Origin: Dactylonectria macrodidyma
Lineage: Eukaryota; Ascomycota; Sordariomycetes; Hypocreales; Nectriaceae
Length of the DNA stretch: 64,000 nt
Assembly: GCA_020744425.1 (NCBI GenBank)
Contig: JAGMUV010000001.1
Span: 6,386,001-6,450,000 of the forward strand
Direction of reading: 5' to 3'
This document shows, in pieces, positions 1 to 11,800 of the stretch (position 1 is the stretch's first letter; every line of letters begins with the position of its first letter). The position numbers and the translations under genes were made by a program. The notes under the pieces were generated by a model that saw only the letters and a list, made by a program, of their open reading frames with translations, was not told the DNA's origin and ran no database searches.

Positions 1-1442
1 AAAAATCCATTTATTTATTTTCTTTACATTTTAGCAATTTCCACACCCAATGCTTCCGCAGTTAGGGCTGTGATGTTCTGACGACCTGAGAACATCACTG
101 TCTGAAATCTTAAATATGAGGTGAAGTCGCTTCATTACGCGACTGTGTAACTTCACTGTAGAATCCACGCTATTGACAGCTAGGGCTAGCGAAGACGGCT
201 GTGCCCGTTGCCAGGCGATCCACAGCACGGCACAAAGTTCGGCATAAGGTGCCGTTCTCTCCTTCAATTCCGACCATCTTCAACGCAGTTATTCATTCAG
301 CATTAATTATGCTATGGTCCGCTCTGACACGGGTGTGACAAACCATGGTCCACGACATGAATGCAGAGGGAGGGAGACTCAATCACGGAGACTGAGAGGA
401 CTCGGGAACAGTCACGCGGGCTGTTGCCAAGCATAGCTCAGGTTGTGTCGCTGCATCCAGCCTGGGTTGTTCTAGTCATGGAAGCACACGATCAAGGATG
501 GGAATTGTCTCAGCTCAAGCGCAATCGAGACATGGTGAGTATGGCGAATCTCGTAAAAAGCCTTTACATCCAATCAAGGTGAAGCTTTTGGCTGATCTTC
601 ATAAAAAGTACACTGTAGAACCGAGCTAGACGTCCCGTGTCTCTCATATGTCGCCACTGACGTAGAAAAGTCAACTTGATTGTGCCATCCTCTGCCAATG
701 AATGCGTCTCGGCCATATTACAGTGTCAGACTGTCGCAGACAATCCTCTCCCAAACTAGTTCAAGCCTCAGACCTTGTGGGTTCAGCTGCATGCGCTACC
801 GCAGCCCAGCCGTCCCGAAGCTGGCCTCAAACTCAAGTTGCCACATTCCTCGATAGTCTCCGCAAGTGGGCGAGTCCGCATTATGCAACCGCCTAGTAGC
901 TCCGATCATAGTACGGCCGATGGCATCATAAGGGAGGTTGGTGTAATATGGGGTAGACTTTAGGCATGGCGGGGTGCTATGCAACAATAAAGTCAACACG
1001 GTATGCGCATCATCGTCCATCCCGTCACCCCTCTGTGATATTTAACTGTCTCTTGTAATTAGACAATCTCTGAAGTTGTGCCGATGTCGTTCTCTTGGTG
1101 TCACCCTTCAACCACTTGAGAGCTGGGAGCAGGAGAGTGTCTGATCCAGTCTCAGCTCTGGCAGGGGAACAAGCCGGACCCGACTGTACACGCCGCTCGG
1201 CTCGGCTCACAGTCGCTAAATGTTACGAAGCCATTGGACGGCATGCAAATGCATTTATGTTAGTTGCAGTGATACCGGACGCCACGGTGGGTTTATGCAG
1301 CCGCCTTGCTCATTTGGGGCGGTCAGCAACTGGCTCGTGTCGATCACCATATGTCTCAGTTGCTGCGGAGCGGGCAACACAGTCGCAATTGGATACTGGG
1401 TGAGGAACAGAGTTACAAGGGATGCGGAGTATATAGGCGTCA
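1..1442. other. Intergenic, no supported gene
   Basis: Only short unrelated open frames on both strands, none with a recognisable domain or a convincing splice extension. A TATATA element lies at about 1430, only about 13 bases before the first ATG of the next gene, so transcription may begin inside the annotated frame. Confidence 0.5.
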
Positions 1443-3515
1443 ATGGCAGGGCTGAACCGCGTCGGTCATCTTCTATTCACGATTGTCCACACGAGTCCGT
1501 ACCTAGCCATGTTTGCGAGACCACACGAGATGCTGAACCCTTGCGGGAGCTGTCTATGCCCAATGTTACCTCCATATGTGCGGTCGCGTGAGGAGCGAGC
1601 CCGTCCACCCAAGCCCGTCGAGTATTCAGGCCTGCCTTACGACATTGTCGGCATGGGCTCCTCGGAGGAGCTGCTGCTACGGGACCAGCGGGCCATGCAC
1701 AAGGACATGCGCATCGAGTGCTTCACCGGCCGGCCGGCGATGCTCAACGACGTATGCTGGCGCGTCGTCTCACTCGAGGCCGTGACGGGCCCATCGGATG
1801 CCATTCTGACGCTCGCGAGTCCGCGGAACGCAGAGCGCACGAGGACCATTGCCGGCTCCAAGACGATGCGAGTGCGATTCCCCAGCGTCGACGGCGAGCA
1901 CAAGCTGGGTCCCGTGAAGCACGGCATCGTGCGCATGGCCCCGGTAGCGCCTCGCACGACGATCCGGGTGCCTCTGCGGAAGGTGCAGCGTTTTGAGGCG
2001 AGACTGGTTCATCGAGAGCTAGAGGGCCCGTATAGCATCGACGTTGGCGCGGATGGCGAGTTGATGGCAACGGGCGTGGACCGGAACGGCGACACGCAAC
2101 GCATAAGCATCTCGGCGTCGGACATTGCACCGCGGTACGAGACGATTGAGTCCCTCGACTTTGGAGCCCGGTTCGACGTCGACATGTTCCTGTTCTGCGA
2201 GGACCAGCTCCGAAACAGGGCGACCAGCGTCGGAGCCGATCCGGATGGCGGCCCGGTCCAGGACCCACTCCTCGGCATCCTACCGGCCGGCGACATGCCG
2301 CTGCTCACCAACGGAGCCGGACACCTGGCCGTGTTTGAGGACTTTATCCGAGATCATGCCCAGCCTCCGAGTGATACTGAGGTACGCGAGATACCCGATG
2401 ATGCCACCGAGAACCCCGATAGTGCTGCAGGCAAGAAGAAGCCCCGTCGACTTACGTTGCTCAACCTTTCGATGAGCAACCAAGGCGACGCTCGCGGCGT
2501 GCTCTCAGCCCTAGTAGATTTTCGTCATCAGAACCCAGATGCCGACATGGCCATCGTCGTATCCAAACTCGGCCCGACCGACTTCCAAGAGACGCCCGCG
2601 TTCCGCAACTACATTCAGATCCTCCGAGACAACAACATCCATGTCGACACATTTACCGGCGCCGACGGGCCGACGCGGCAGGTCATGCACGCAAAGGGCA
2701 TTGTAATCGACGACGGCGTCTTGTTCAGCACCGGCGCCGTCATGGATACGTGGCCTATCAACAAGGCTGACTTCTCCATCGAATTACCGGCGCCGGCGGC
2801 TATGTCGTTTCGACGATACACTGACGAGGCCATCCGTGGCGATGCGTCCCCCGAACGCCGCGCTGAGCTTGCCGCTGAACTTGCGAGTCAAGGCGTCCTT
2901 ATCAACGATCCAGTAGCCGGTCTCACATACATCAGCCGTGCGCAGGACGCACTCATCCGTGGCGCCTCGTGCAAGCTCATGGTCAGCATCTCGGAGCTGG
3001 TCGATCCCGCCATGACGCAGATGTTGCTCGACCGCGTCGCCAGCGGTGTCGATGTGACGATTCAGGTCCGCGAACTCGACCCCGTCTCGATCCGACTACT
3101 CAACGATGCCTGTTCACGCTATCCGAACCTGCATCTCGAAGACTCCAGCTGGTGGGAGCCACGCCCGCACTTCAACGCCATCATTGCCGACGGCAGCACT
3201 GCATACCTCGGCACGTCTTACCTGTGGCCGACACAGCGTAATATGCTGCACCATGGGCGGTCGTTGGAGAATGGCGTGCTGCTGAAAGGCGATGCTGCAG
3301 CCAGCGTAGGCAAACAAATCGACGAGCTGCGCACCCGAGCCCACAGTCAGGATATCACGATTCCGACACCCTTCACAACCGGGAAATATGTTCCCCAGAC
3401 AACCAACCCAAAGCGCCAAGTAGTAATTTTGCTATTTGTATGCGTTCTTCTTACTTGGTGTCTCAATGCGACCCTACTTCACACCTTGAGCTCAACTCTG
3501 CTACCATTTTCCTGA
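1443..3515 (+). CDS. Phospholipase D-superfamily protein with C-terminal membrane anchor
   Basis: An uninterrupted frame of 690 residues. A HxKxxxxD motif (HAKGIVID) is at about residue 416, followed by a glycine and a hydrophobic strand, as in the PLD/cardiolipin-synthase fold. The second half-site at about residue 576 reads HFNAIIAD: His and Asp are kept but the catalytic Lys is Asn. The last 35 residues are strongly hydrophobic (about 660-682), suggesting a tail anchor. The PLD fold normally forms one active site from two HKD halves, so the second half may be weakened or adapted; a phosphodiesterase or transferase acting on phospholipid or nucleic acid is inferred only. The first ATG is used; a TATA-like element just upstream makes later ATGs (for example 1653) possible. 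The neighbours on both sides are unrelated. Confidence 0.75.
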   Translation: MAGLNRVGHLLFTIVHTSPYLAMFARPHEMLNPCGSCLCPMLPPYVRSREERARPPKPVEYSGLPYDIVGMGSSEELLLRDQRAMHKDMRIECFTGRPAMLNDVCWRVVSLEAVTGPSDAILTLASPRNAERTRTIAGSKTMRVRFPSVDGEHKLGPVKHGIVRMAPVAPRTTIRVPLRKVQRFEARLVHRELEGPYSIDVGADGELMATGVDRNGDTQRISISASDIAPRYETIESLDFGARFDVDMFLFCEDQLRNRATSVGADPDGGPVQDPLLGILPAGDMPLLTNGAGHLAVFEDFIRDHAQPPSDTEVREIPDDATENPDSAAGKKKPRRLTLLNLSMSNQGDARGVLSALVDFRHQNPDADMAIVVSKLGPTDFQETPAFRNYIQILRDNNIHVDTFTGADGPTRQVMHAKGIVIDDGVLFSTGAVMDTWPINKADFSIELPAPAAMSFRRYTDEAIRGDASPERRAELAAELASQGVLINDPVAGLTYISRAQDALIRGASCKLMVSISELVDPAMTQMLLDRVASGVDVTIQVRELDPVSIRLLNDACSRYPNLHLEDSSWWEPRPHFNAIIADGSTAYLGTSYLWPTQRNMLHHGRSLENGVLLKGDAAASVGKQIDELRTRAHSQDITIPTPFTTGKYVPQTTNPKRQVVILLFVCVLLTWCLNATLLHTLSSTLLPFS

Positions 3516-4935
3516 AACACAACGCTACTGTTGATCCCACACGTCTGTGGAAACTGTATTCATTGAAGGTGGTTGCCATCATGCCCTGGAGTCAGGAATG
3601 TCAGGTTCTTCCACTTGAAGGAGAGGAATTTAATGGGGAGCACGAGAGATGTAACTTAGAGCTAAAAAGCTCTTCAAACTGGGTTAGTGCATCACTCTCG
3701 AATTGCGGTTCCTGATAAAGATGCAAGACCTTACTCGTAACGGACATGCTTGAACGTCAAGTTGAGTGCGAATTCTCGCAAGAGGTCCAGGAGATATGTC
3801 TTTGGTCGCCAGGGTATCGCTACTCAATGATCCGTTGCGAGTTCATGCGTGTGGAATTTGTTATTCCTCATCGTAGCGCCTACAAAAGTCGCTGGGGTGG
3901 TAGTTCTCCAAGCATCTGACCGCTAAATTGGCATCAACACAAATTTCACAAATTTTAAATTATTCCATAATAAGTTCCATCACATCGATCACACGTTGAG
4001 CAGACAGGCCGCTCGCCCGAGCACATTTTCCGCCGGTTATGCCATCAGCAAGACCTTCACACTTGTTACGGATGTACGAACCGGCACGAGTCACAGGCTT
4101 GACGGGTGCGTTTCAGCGGCCTCTCATCCCGAGACTCGTATGTGTCCATGGCGGATAAACAGATGCCAAACCGCCTTAGACCATGAGCTGTGGATGAGCT
4201 AAGATAGGGCGTCGAGGTGATTACATCGTTGTTTCAGATGCATGTTACTGCTATTCTGATGGGTTTCCCTTTTGTAATTCTTTGAAGAACCCATTCTCTT
4301 CATGTCGCTATGCAGACAGCTCAAGTTCTCGTATTATTCACTATGCCGCGAAAGAGACCTACCCTAGAGCCTCATCACAAGGATACATTCAAACATCCGA
4401 GACAGCGAACATTAAATCAGTTAACTGTAGTCAGCCATAAGTAGTACTCTAATTTTCCCATTTATGCTTCGCCCAGACGAACCCGGCTTGGCTGGCTCCC
4501 CAACCTGTTTTGTTATCTAAGTTGACTGGTTTGTAACCCCAAATCCCCGAGGACAGCAGAGTAAGACTGAAATCTGGAATACGCTTTAGCCTGATGCTAA
4601 TTCCTTGCTTTAACATCATCAGAGAGTATAAAATCAGACGGGGACATCTTAATTCACAGCTGCTCATTCCTGATATTAATGACAATTTAGTTTACCGCAA
4701 GTCTTCATCGTCTTTGCTCTTCATCCAACACCCCTGTCCTCGTTATCGGTAAATGATGACGTGCGCCATCTCCGGCTGCGGGGAAAGCCACCAAGAGCCG
4801 GTCTTCTCCTCTTCGACGTGCGCCTTATTCTCTGCCCGCGGACTGCTGTCGCTACAGATCCGAGTACCAACTTTGACTTGTGTATCTCACAGGGACACCC
4901 GGGACTCAATTGGAGTTGCTGGGTAAGGAGGCAAA
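3516..4935. other. Intergenic, no supported gene
   Basis: About 1.4 kb without a frame that resembles a protein family. It should hold the 3' end of the phospholipase-like gene and the promoter of the D-lactate dehydrogenase gene. Confidence 0.5.
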
Positions 4936-6855
4936 ATGCTGCGCAGTTTGAGGCTTCCGTGCCTGAGGGCTAACCCAAGACGGATCACGCTTCTCTCGAG
5001 TGCAACCAGACCTATGCGCGAGAGAAGTTCGCTAGTCCGGTTATATTCTGTTCAGTCCAATGTGCGAAGCAATGTACCAAAGCGTTTAGCCGGGTTTGGA
5101 GCCATTCTTTGTGTGGCATTTGCAGCTGGTGTTGCCATCGGCCAGTCCCGTGCAGACGCACCCAATTCTACGGGTTTGCCGAAGGTCCGCTATGCTGATC
5201 GAAAAGGCATGCTCGCAGTAAGATTTCTTTTGCCTACGGCCTATAATAACTGGATAATATTAACACAAAGATGTAGGCAGCTAAAGAGATTCACGCAGCC
5301 CTTGGCGAAGATGCCGTCAGCTACGATGAGGACGACATCGAGACCCATGGTTATTCAGACTGGTCAAGTTGCAACTCACTTGGCCGTGGCGTGGCCATCG
5401 TCTACCCCAGAAGCACTAAGGAAGTTTCCACGGCTGCAGCAATTTGTAACAAGCACAATGTGCCTATAGGTATGTGGTCATCTCTCAGGGCGACTTCTCA
5501 AAATGCTCACCATTCAGTCCCATTCGGAGCGGGATCCTCCATCGAAGGCAACTTTGCGTCCCCGTATAGCGGCATTGTCATCGACCTGACGTACATGAAT
5601 AACATCGTGGCGTTTCACCCGGATGACATGGATGTAGTCGTGCAGCCAGGAGTAAACTGGATGGACCTCAACAGAAAGATTGAGCACGAGAACCTCTTCT
5701 TACCACTGGACCCCTCCCCGACTGCAACAATCGGCGGAATGGTTTCTACAAACTGCAGCGGGACAAACGCATTCCGCTACGGCACCATGAAGGACTGGGT
5801 CATTAATCTCACCGTCGTGCTCGCCGACGGCCAAATCATCAAGACGAGACGGCGGCCACGGAAGACGTCTGCTGGATATAACCTCACGTCGTTGTTTGTC
5901 GGCGCCGAAGGGACGCTGGGGATCGTAACCGAAGTTACCCTTAAACTCGCCGTTGTGCCCAAGGAAACCGGTGTCGCCGTCGTCTCGTTTTCTAGCGTCG
6001 CCGACGCTGCCTCTGCGGCGTCGAAACTCATTCGTTCGGGCATTTCACTCGCGGCAATCGAGCTCATGGACGATGTGCAGATGCGCATCATTAACCGGCA
6101 CGGGAGCGAAGCGGTGCGCAAGATTAGCTGGGATGAAAACCCATCCCTATTCCTCAAGTTTTCTGGACCGACCAAGGATGGGGTGAACGCAGACATTTCT
6201 CAAGTCAAAAGCATAATTGAATCTAACAATCCCGGTAAGTACTTTTTCGCAAAGAGCAAAGACGAAGAGTCGAGTCTGTGGGCGGCGAGAAAGGAAGCCC
6301 TGTGGACCATGACGTCCATCAAGCCTGAAGGACACACAATTTGGTCGACTGATGTGGCCGTGCCTATTTCCAGACTCGCCGAGATTGTCGAAATTTCCAA
6401 GAAGGAGGGAGAACAGCTTGGTGTCTTTGCCAGCATCGTGGGACACGTCGGCGATGGCAATTTTCACGAGGCCATCATGTACGACGCCAAGAACCCGGCC
6501 TTGCATGCAGCGGTTGGAAAGGCTATTCATGGAATGATGGATCGTGCGCTGGAGATGGAGGGAACGGTCTCGGGTGAGCATGCGATTGGAATGGGGAAGA
6601 TGGTAGGTTGCAAGTCTTGTACACATTTCCAACTGGCTAACGACTTTAGCATTGCTTGGTTAATGAACTGGGTGCTGATACCATCCACACGATGAAGCTA
6701 TTGAAACAAGCATTGGATCCAAAGTAAGTCGAAATCCATGAGATTAAGGGATGCTTTATACTGATAATAGCAGATGGATTATGAACCCTGGCAAGGTGTT
6801 TACGGTTCCCGAAGATTCCACCGCCAAGCCTGCACCGAATCAGACAGGGAGTTAG
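4936..6855 (+). CDS. D-lactate dehydrogenase (cytochrome), mitochondrial
   Basis: Five exons: 4936-5217, 5277-5469, 5518-6602, 6650-6723 and 6774-6855, giving 571 residues. All four introns are 47-59 nt with GT-AG ends and restore the frame. The N-terminus is Arg/Ser-rich without acidic residues, like a mitochondrial presequence, followed by a membrane segment at about 51-69, typical of the inner-membrane, intermembrane-space-facing D-lactate dehydrogenases of fungi. The FAD-binding (PCMH) domain includes PLDPSPTATIGG and GAEGTLGIVTEVTLK. The C-terminal FAD-oxidase domain has GHVGDGN at about 466 and SGEHAIGMGKMH near 505-515, and ends in DPKWIMNPGKVF, a family hallmark. It oxidises D-lactate to pyruvate and passes electrons to cytochrome c. 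It could act on a related D-2-hydroxy acid. Length is normal for the family and no lesion was seen. Confidence 0.93.
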
Positions 6856-7160
6856 ATATGATAGCACTTAGAAAGTAGAGACCTGTGATAGCTAAGAATA
6901 CTGCGCGGCTTGACCGTGGGAAAATCCATGTTTGCTGATGGGGATGATGCTTATTGTATACCTTGTCATGCGGAGTGACGGCCGTTGCTAAGTCTGCATA
7001 ATGGCACTGAGAACACACGCCCTTCATGGAGCGGACAGCAAATAGTATAGTCTCAGAGCAGCTGTTACATTCAGAGCAACATCAGTTTAAACGCCACAAA
7101 TCCAACTCAGCCGTTGTCTGACATCTAAAACTTCTGGGCTTATCATTCACCCACTTCCTC
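6856..7160. other. Short convergent intergenic region
   Basis: About 300 bases between the 3' ends of the D-lactate dehydrogenase gene (+) and the esterase gene (-). No gene or clear element was seen. Confidence 0.6.
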
Positions 7161-8206
7161 TTAACCGATATGCGGCTCTGTTAGAAACTTGATGATGCCC
7201 TGCTGCACAGCCGTCACCGACGAACTCCCATGATCCTCGCCCTCAAACTTCCACGTCCAGACACTCCGCAGATGCGGCGACCCCTTCAACCTCTCTGCAA
7301 TCCCCGCCACAACGCCCGTCATCTTGTCGTCTTCGGCCATAGCCTTCCGCGCCGCAAACGTCTTGTCCGCCTCGCCGTCCGCCTGCTTCACTTCTGAGGT
7401 TGTCGACCCATACGTCAGCAGCAGCGCAGGCGGCTTGGCCACAGGTTCCGTACGCGCCCGAAACGCCGGCTCTTGCTCCTTGAGGATGGAGTCGTGGTTC
7501 CACCACGTCACAGGGCTCGCGGCGATGAAAGTGTCAAACGCCTCCGGCTTGGTATACAGCGCATTGAGGACAAAAATGCCGCCGTACGAGTGTCCAAACA
7601 ACGCCTTGCGCCCAGCACCCAACCCCGCCTTGGGGAACAGCGTGTCCTGGACATGCGGCATGATGCTGGTCTCGATAGTGGCGAGAAACTTGGATGCCTC
7701 GCCGAAGGGTAGGTGATCCTGCTTCTGGCCGTAGGCGTCGAGCGGGATGTCGTATTTTCCATCAGCGGCGGGAGGCGTGAGATCGGGCCCGCGCCGGTGG
7801 TCATAGACGCACTTCTTGTTGGGGTATCCGATGCCCACGACGACGGTTCTGCCGCCGTTTGTGAATTCCAGACGGCGCGTTACGTCTACGGCTGTGAAGA
7901 AGTAGGCGTTACCATCGACGACGTATCTATGCAAGGGTCAGTCAAAGGTTGGATGAGATGCGGCATCGTGGCTTACAGCGTGTTCACAGGCTCCTCCTTT
8001 TGCGGGACGCGATCCTCGCCCCAGATCAGCGGCCAAGCTACCTGCACTATATAGTCTCCCCTGTCCGTCTTGGCCGTGTACTGGCACGTGTTTGGTAGAT
8101 GCGCAGGCTCCATTGCGACTGAGAATGGCCTGGTGGTCAGTGTATGGATAGATGTGCGCGGGACGATGCGAATGGCTCGGTTCAGGGTTGCATTAATACC
8201 GCGCAT
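7161..8206 (-). CDS. estB: Siderophore esterase (IroE/EstB-type alpha/beta hydrolase)
   Basis: Two exons, 7977-8206 and 7161-7926, joined over a 50-nt intron; 331 residues from the first ATG. The protein has the esterase-D fold used by Fes/IroE and fungal EstB: a VVDGNAYFF strand, GIGYP, a nucleophile elbow GHSYGGIFVLNAL and a C-terminal acid/His region ending EGEDHGSSS. EstB-type enzymes hydrolyse the ester bonds of triacetylfusarinine C after uptake, releasing iron. Here the gene lies 0.6 kb past the 3' end of the siderophore NRPS gene on the same strand, which supports that role. A second ATG at 8113 would give 300 residues, closer to the usual family start; the extra 31 residues are basic and Ser/Thr-rich, like a targeting peptide, and their use is uncertain. 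SidJ, the other fungal siderophore hydrolase, belongs to a different hydrolase family. Confidence 0.85.
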
Positions 8207-8823
8207 GCTTCAGTGGTGGGAGGAACAAGGCCTGCTTTTTAAGTGCATTTTTATATTGGCAGACTAAGGGGACAGACTCGTTTTAAGAATCGCGGCACCA
8301 GCAGATTGCATCAGATTAGATTGATAATCCACTCTGTGGATCTGCGAGAAGCAGACTACGGCGCGGAGAAGCTCGTCATGCAGCGGAAATGTACTTAGAC
8401 AGAACGCCATGGAGGATATTGTAATAACGGGATCTGATATTCCACAGTGGATGTCAGGGAAGATGGACGGCCCCTTCAGCTTGTTTCTGCCAGCCTGATC
8501 ATGTTTAACGCGACTCTACAACTCGACGATGGCCCTCTATTTGGCCCATCTACCGCTCCTTGCCCCTCTTTGCAGTCCAGCTCTAGCCCAACTCTACCCA
8601 TAGGTGAATTTCCCAGGGCACATCACAACAGCTACGGTGTGAAACACGATGTCACCAAAACCATCACGATATTTGACAACGTAAGATAATAATTAAAAGC
8701 ATTCATACAAAACAATACCCAAACTAAACTATATAATAAAAAATCCCGTTTTACTATGCCATTATAAGCCACCCGCCATTATAAAAACTAAAAATAATCC
8801 CAATCTATATATCAGTTAATGTT
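8207..8823. other. Esterase promoter / NRPS 3' region
   Basis: About 620 bases between the esterase start and the NRPS stop. They contain a GATAA core at about 8320 and a near match (one mismatch) to the SreA consensus ATCWGATAA at about 8432. The NRPS end is followed by AT-rich sequence. No gene seen. Confidence 0.45.
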
Positions 8824-11800
8824 TCACAGCACTGCCTCGGGGCTCGTCACAAACGCCTCAACGGCAGTCGCCAACTCCTCCAGCCTCGCTTCCCAGAAGG
8901 GCCTCCGCTCCTCATCAGCCTCAATACCGACAAACGTAGCACCGCCCTCGACAAACGACACCACGCGCGGCGGCGTCGCGGGCTCCGGGTGCGGGATGGA
9001 GTAGTCGACGCGGCAGCTCGTGCCGGCAAAGGGCACGGCGTCGAAGAACTCCTTGTCAAGGTGGTTGACGAAGGAGCCGTAGAAGCCAGAGGACCAGTTG
9101 AGTTCGTTCTTCAGCTCGTCGAACCCTACTGTCGCCCGCTGGCTGCCTTCGAGGTACTGTCCCCTCACAACGTCCAGCAGTGCCTTGGCCGTCCAGCCGG
9201 ACTCGAAGCGCACGCGGACGGGCATGTACTGGTAACAAGGACCCATGACGCCGTCGATACCCGCGAGCTCGACGTTACGCCCGGAGACGATGTTGCCAAA
9301 CGTCACGTCGTCGATGCCCAAGTGAGTAGCCATGACTTTAGCCCACGCCGCGCTGAGAAGCATGGCAAAGGTAGTATCCGGCGACCGGGCCGATACGTCC
9401 ACGGGCTTGGTCATAAAGGCCGTCTGAGCGGACGCCTCAGCGGGGGTGATGATCTCAGTAGGTGAAGAGCCATCGAGAACGCCGCGCCAGAAGGAGAGGT
9501 TGTCAGCGCGCTTGTCTTGGAGGTACTGCAAGTAGCTGGTGAAGGGAGCCGACGCGGGGACGTCTTCGCCTCGGTATCGCAGCTCCAGCTGACGGAGCAG
9601 CTCAGGTAGAGAGACACCGTCGTACTGCGCGTGGGAAATGCGAATCATCAATGCCTTTTCGGCCTTGCCTTGGACGACAAACAGGTGAAGGAAGGACGCG
9701 CCAAGGGCAAAGGCAGCATCGTTGGCAATGTCCTGCTCAGCCAGGGCCTTGCAGAACGCTTCCACGGGCTCTTCAGTGGTCAGCTCCGAGAACGGCAGAG
9801 TCATGTTCTCGAGAACGACCTGCAGCGTGCGCTCGTCGTGCTGGACGAAGACGGTGCGCAGGATCGGGTGCTGGGCGACGAGGTAGCGGAAGCTATCGAG
9901 TAGAAGAGCCGTATCGATGGAATCCTCGAAGTATAGCATGTTGTACTGCATCGAGCTTCTTGGCGCGATGATGGATGACTTGACATCGCGCTGCTGCGTG
10001 TCGGTCACGGGCAGGACGTCTTGGATGGCCCAAGATGCATCAGCGAGAGCAGGGCGAACAGCTTCAGCTAGGAAAGCCTCAACGTTGGAAGCGTTGAGCA
10101 GCGAGAAAGGCTTGTACACCTTGGCGACCTTTTCCGGCTCCGGGTTGCTATCGACAATAGCAGCAGCCATATCCCGCAGCTTCATATTCTGGAACATGTC
10201 GGCCACGGACAGACGGTAACCCGCGCGACGCAGCGCCGAGACCATGCGCATGGCGACGATGGAGTCACCGCCCAGACGGAAGAAGTTGTCGTCGAGCGAG
10301 ATATCCGCTTCCTCTATGCCCAGGAACTTGGCCCACATGGGCAGCAGTGCGCGCTCCTTGGGCGTCATGGTGACGGATGCGGCGATGGTGCGCTCGAGAT
10401 TGGACAGGCTCTTGCGGAGCTGCGTTACGAGGCTGAGGCTGACGAGCTCGCTTTGCTTGCTGACAGCCTTGATGTCAACGGGCGTGTTGTCGGAGGTGCT
10501 GGCGATGGGGATGCATATGGAGGGGATGGCGTAAGGGGGGAGGGTTTCCAACATGGCCTTGTTGAGGCCGTTGATAGCGGTAGCGAGTTCCGTCGAGATA
10601 GCCTTTGACACAGGGAGAGACTCGACGGGCTCAAAGTCAAGATCGTGCACTTGAGCCTCACTCGAGGGCGTCTCCTGGACAAACGCAACAACCATGGGTG
10701 TCTGACCCGTCGAACCCCGAGGCAGAACCAACTGGCTGACAACAGCTGTACCAGCAGGGAGGAACTGGCCCAAAGCCTGGTCCGTCTCAGCGAGGTTGAT
10801 GACGTGCCCGTCGATAGTCGTCATAGCCTCCTTGCGGCCCATGAAGACGAGGCTCATGTCGTCGGCGTACTTGACGAGATCGCCCGTGTGGTGCAGCTTG
10901 CCGTGGCGCCCGGGGATGCCTTCGACGCCGTTGGCGAGCCACTCGGGGGTATCTTCTGACTCGCCAACGCCTTCAAGGACCAACTCTCCAACAGTGCCGA
11001 CGGGGACGAGAAGACCCTCGTTGCTGGGATGCACAACCCACGGCACGTAGCGGACCATGGGATACATGTCACCAGCGGCCAGCGAGCTTGACATGGCAAG
11101 CGGCGCAGCCTTGTTGAGGCTCCAGATCTCAGCGAGCTCATCAGCGCTGACACAAGTCATGGCGCTCAGGGGTAGGGTGTGGTCGCCGCGGAGCTGCGTA
11201 ACAGCGCACTCGAACTGAGCGAGCACGCGCTTGACCCGCGCGGGACTCACGATACGCGAGTCGAAGCTAGCCACCAGCCGGAAACCAGATTGCTCTAGGG
11301 AAGCCGCCATCATGATTGGGTATGAGTTGAAGTGCAGCGCCTCGAGGGCCTGATCGCCGGAGCGGAACACGGGAAGATCCTCATCAGACTGCTCCGCGAC
11401 CTCGGGAAGCTTGGGCTGGACGACAAGACCCATCATGACCTCACACGCGATCTGGGCATCGGGACTCAAGCGGCGGATGTTCTGGATGCCGAGATGTTCA
11501 TGGGCAGCCCGCTCGACGCTCTGGTCTTGAATGGCCCGGAGGAACTCTTGAACTGTAGCGGCCCGGTCGACCCGGATCCGAACGGGCACCGTAGCCAGGA
11601 TCGGGCCTTCGATCTGCTCGGCACCGGGGATCGGGAGGGTTCGGCCGGAAAAGGTCTCGCCGTAGACGACGTCGTCGCTCATGGTGTACTGCGAGGCCAC
11701 AAGAGCCCAAGCTGCGCGGATGACAGTCGCAACGGTAGCCTCAGACCGAGCAGACGGATCAACAGCAATGAACCGTTCCTCGAGAGCATCGGGCTCTGGG

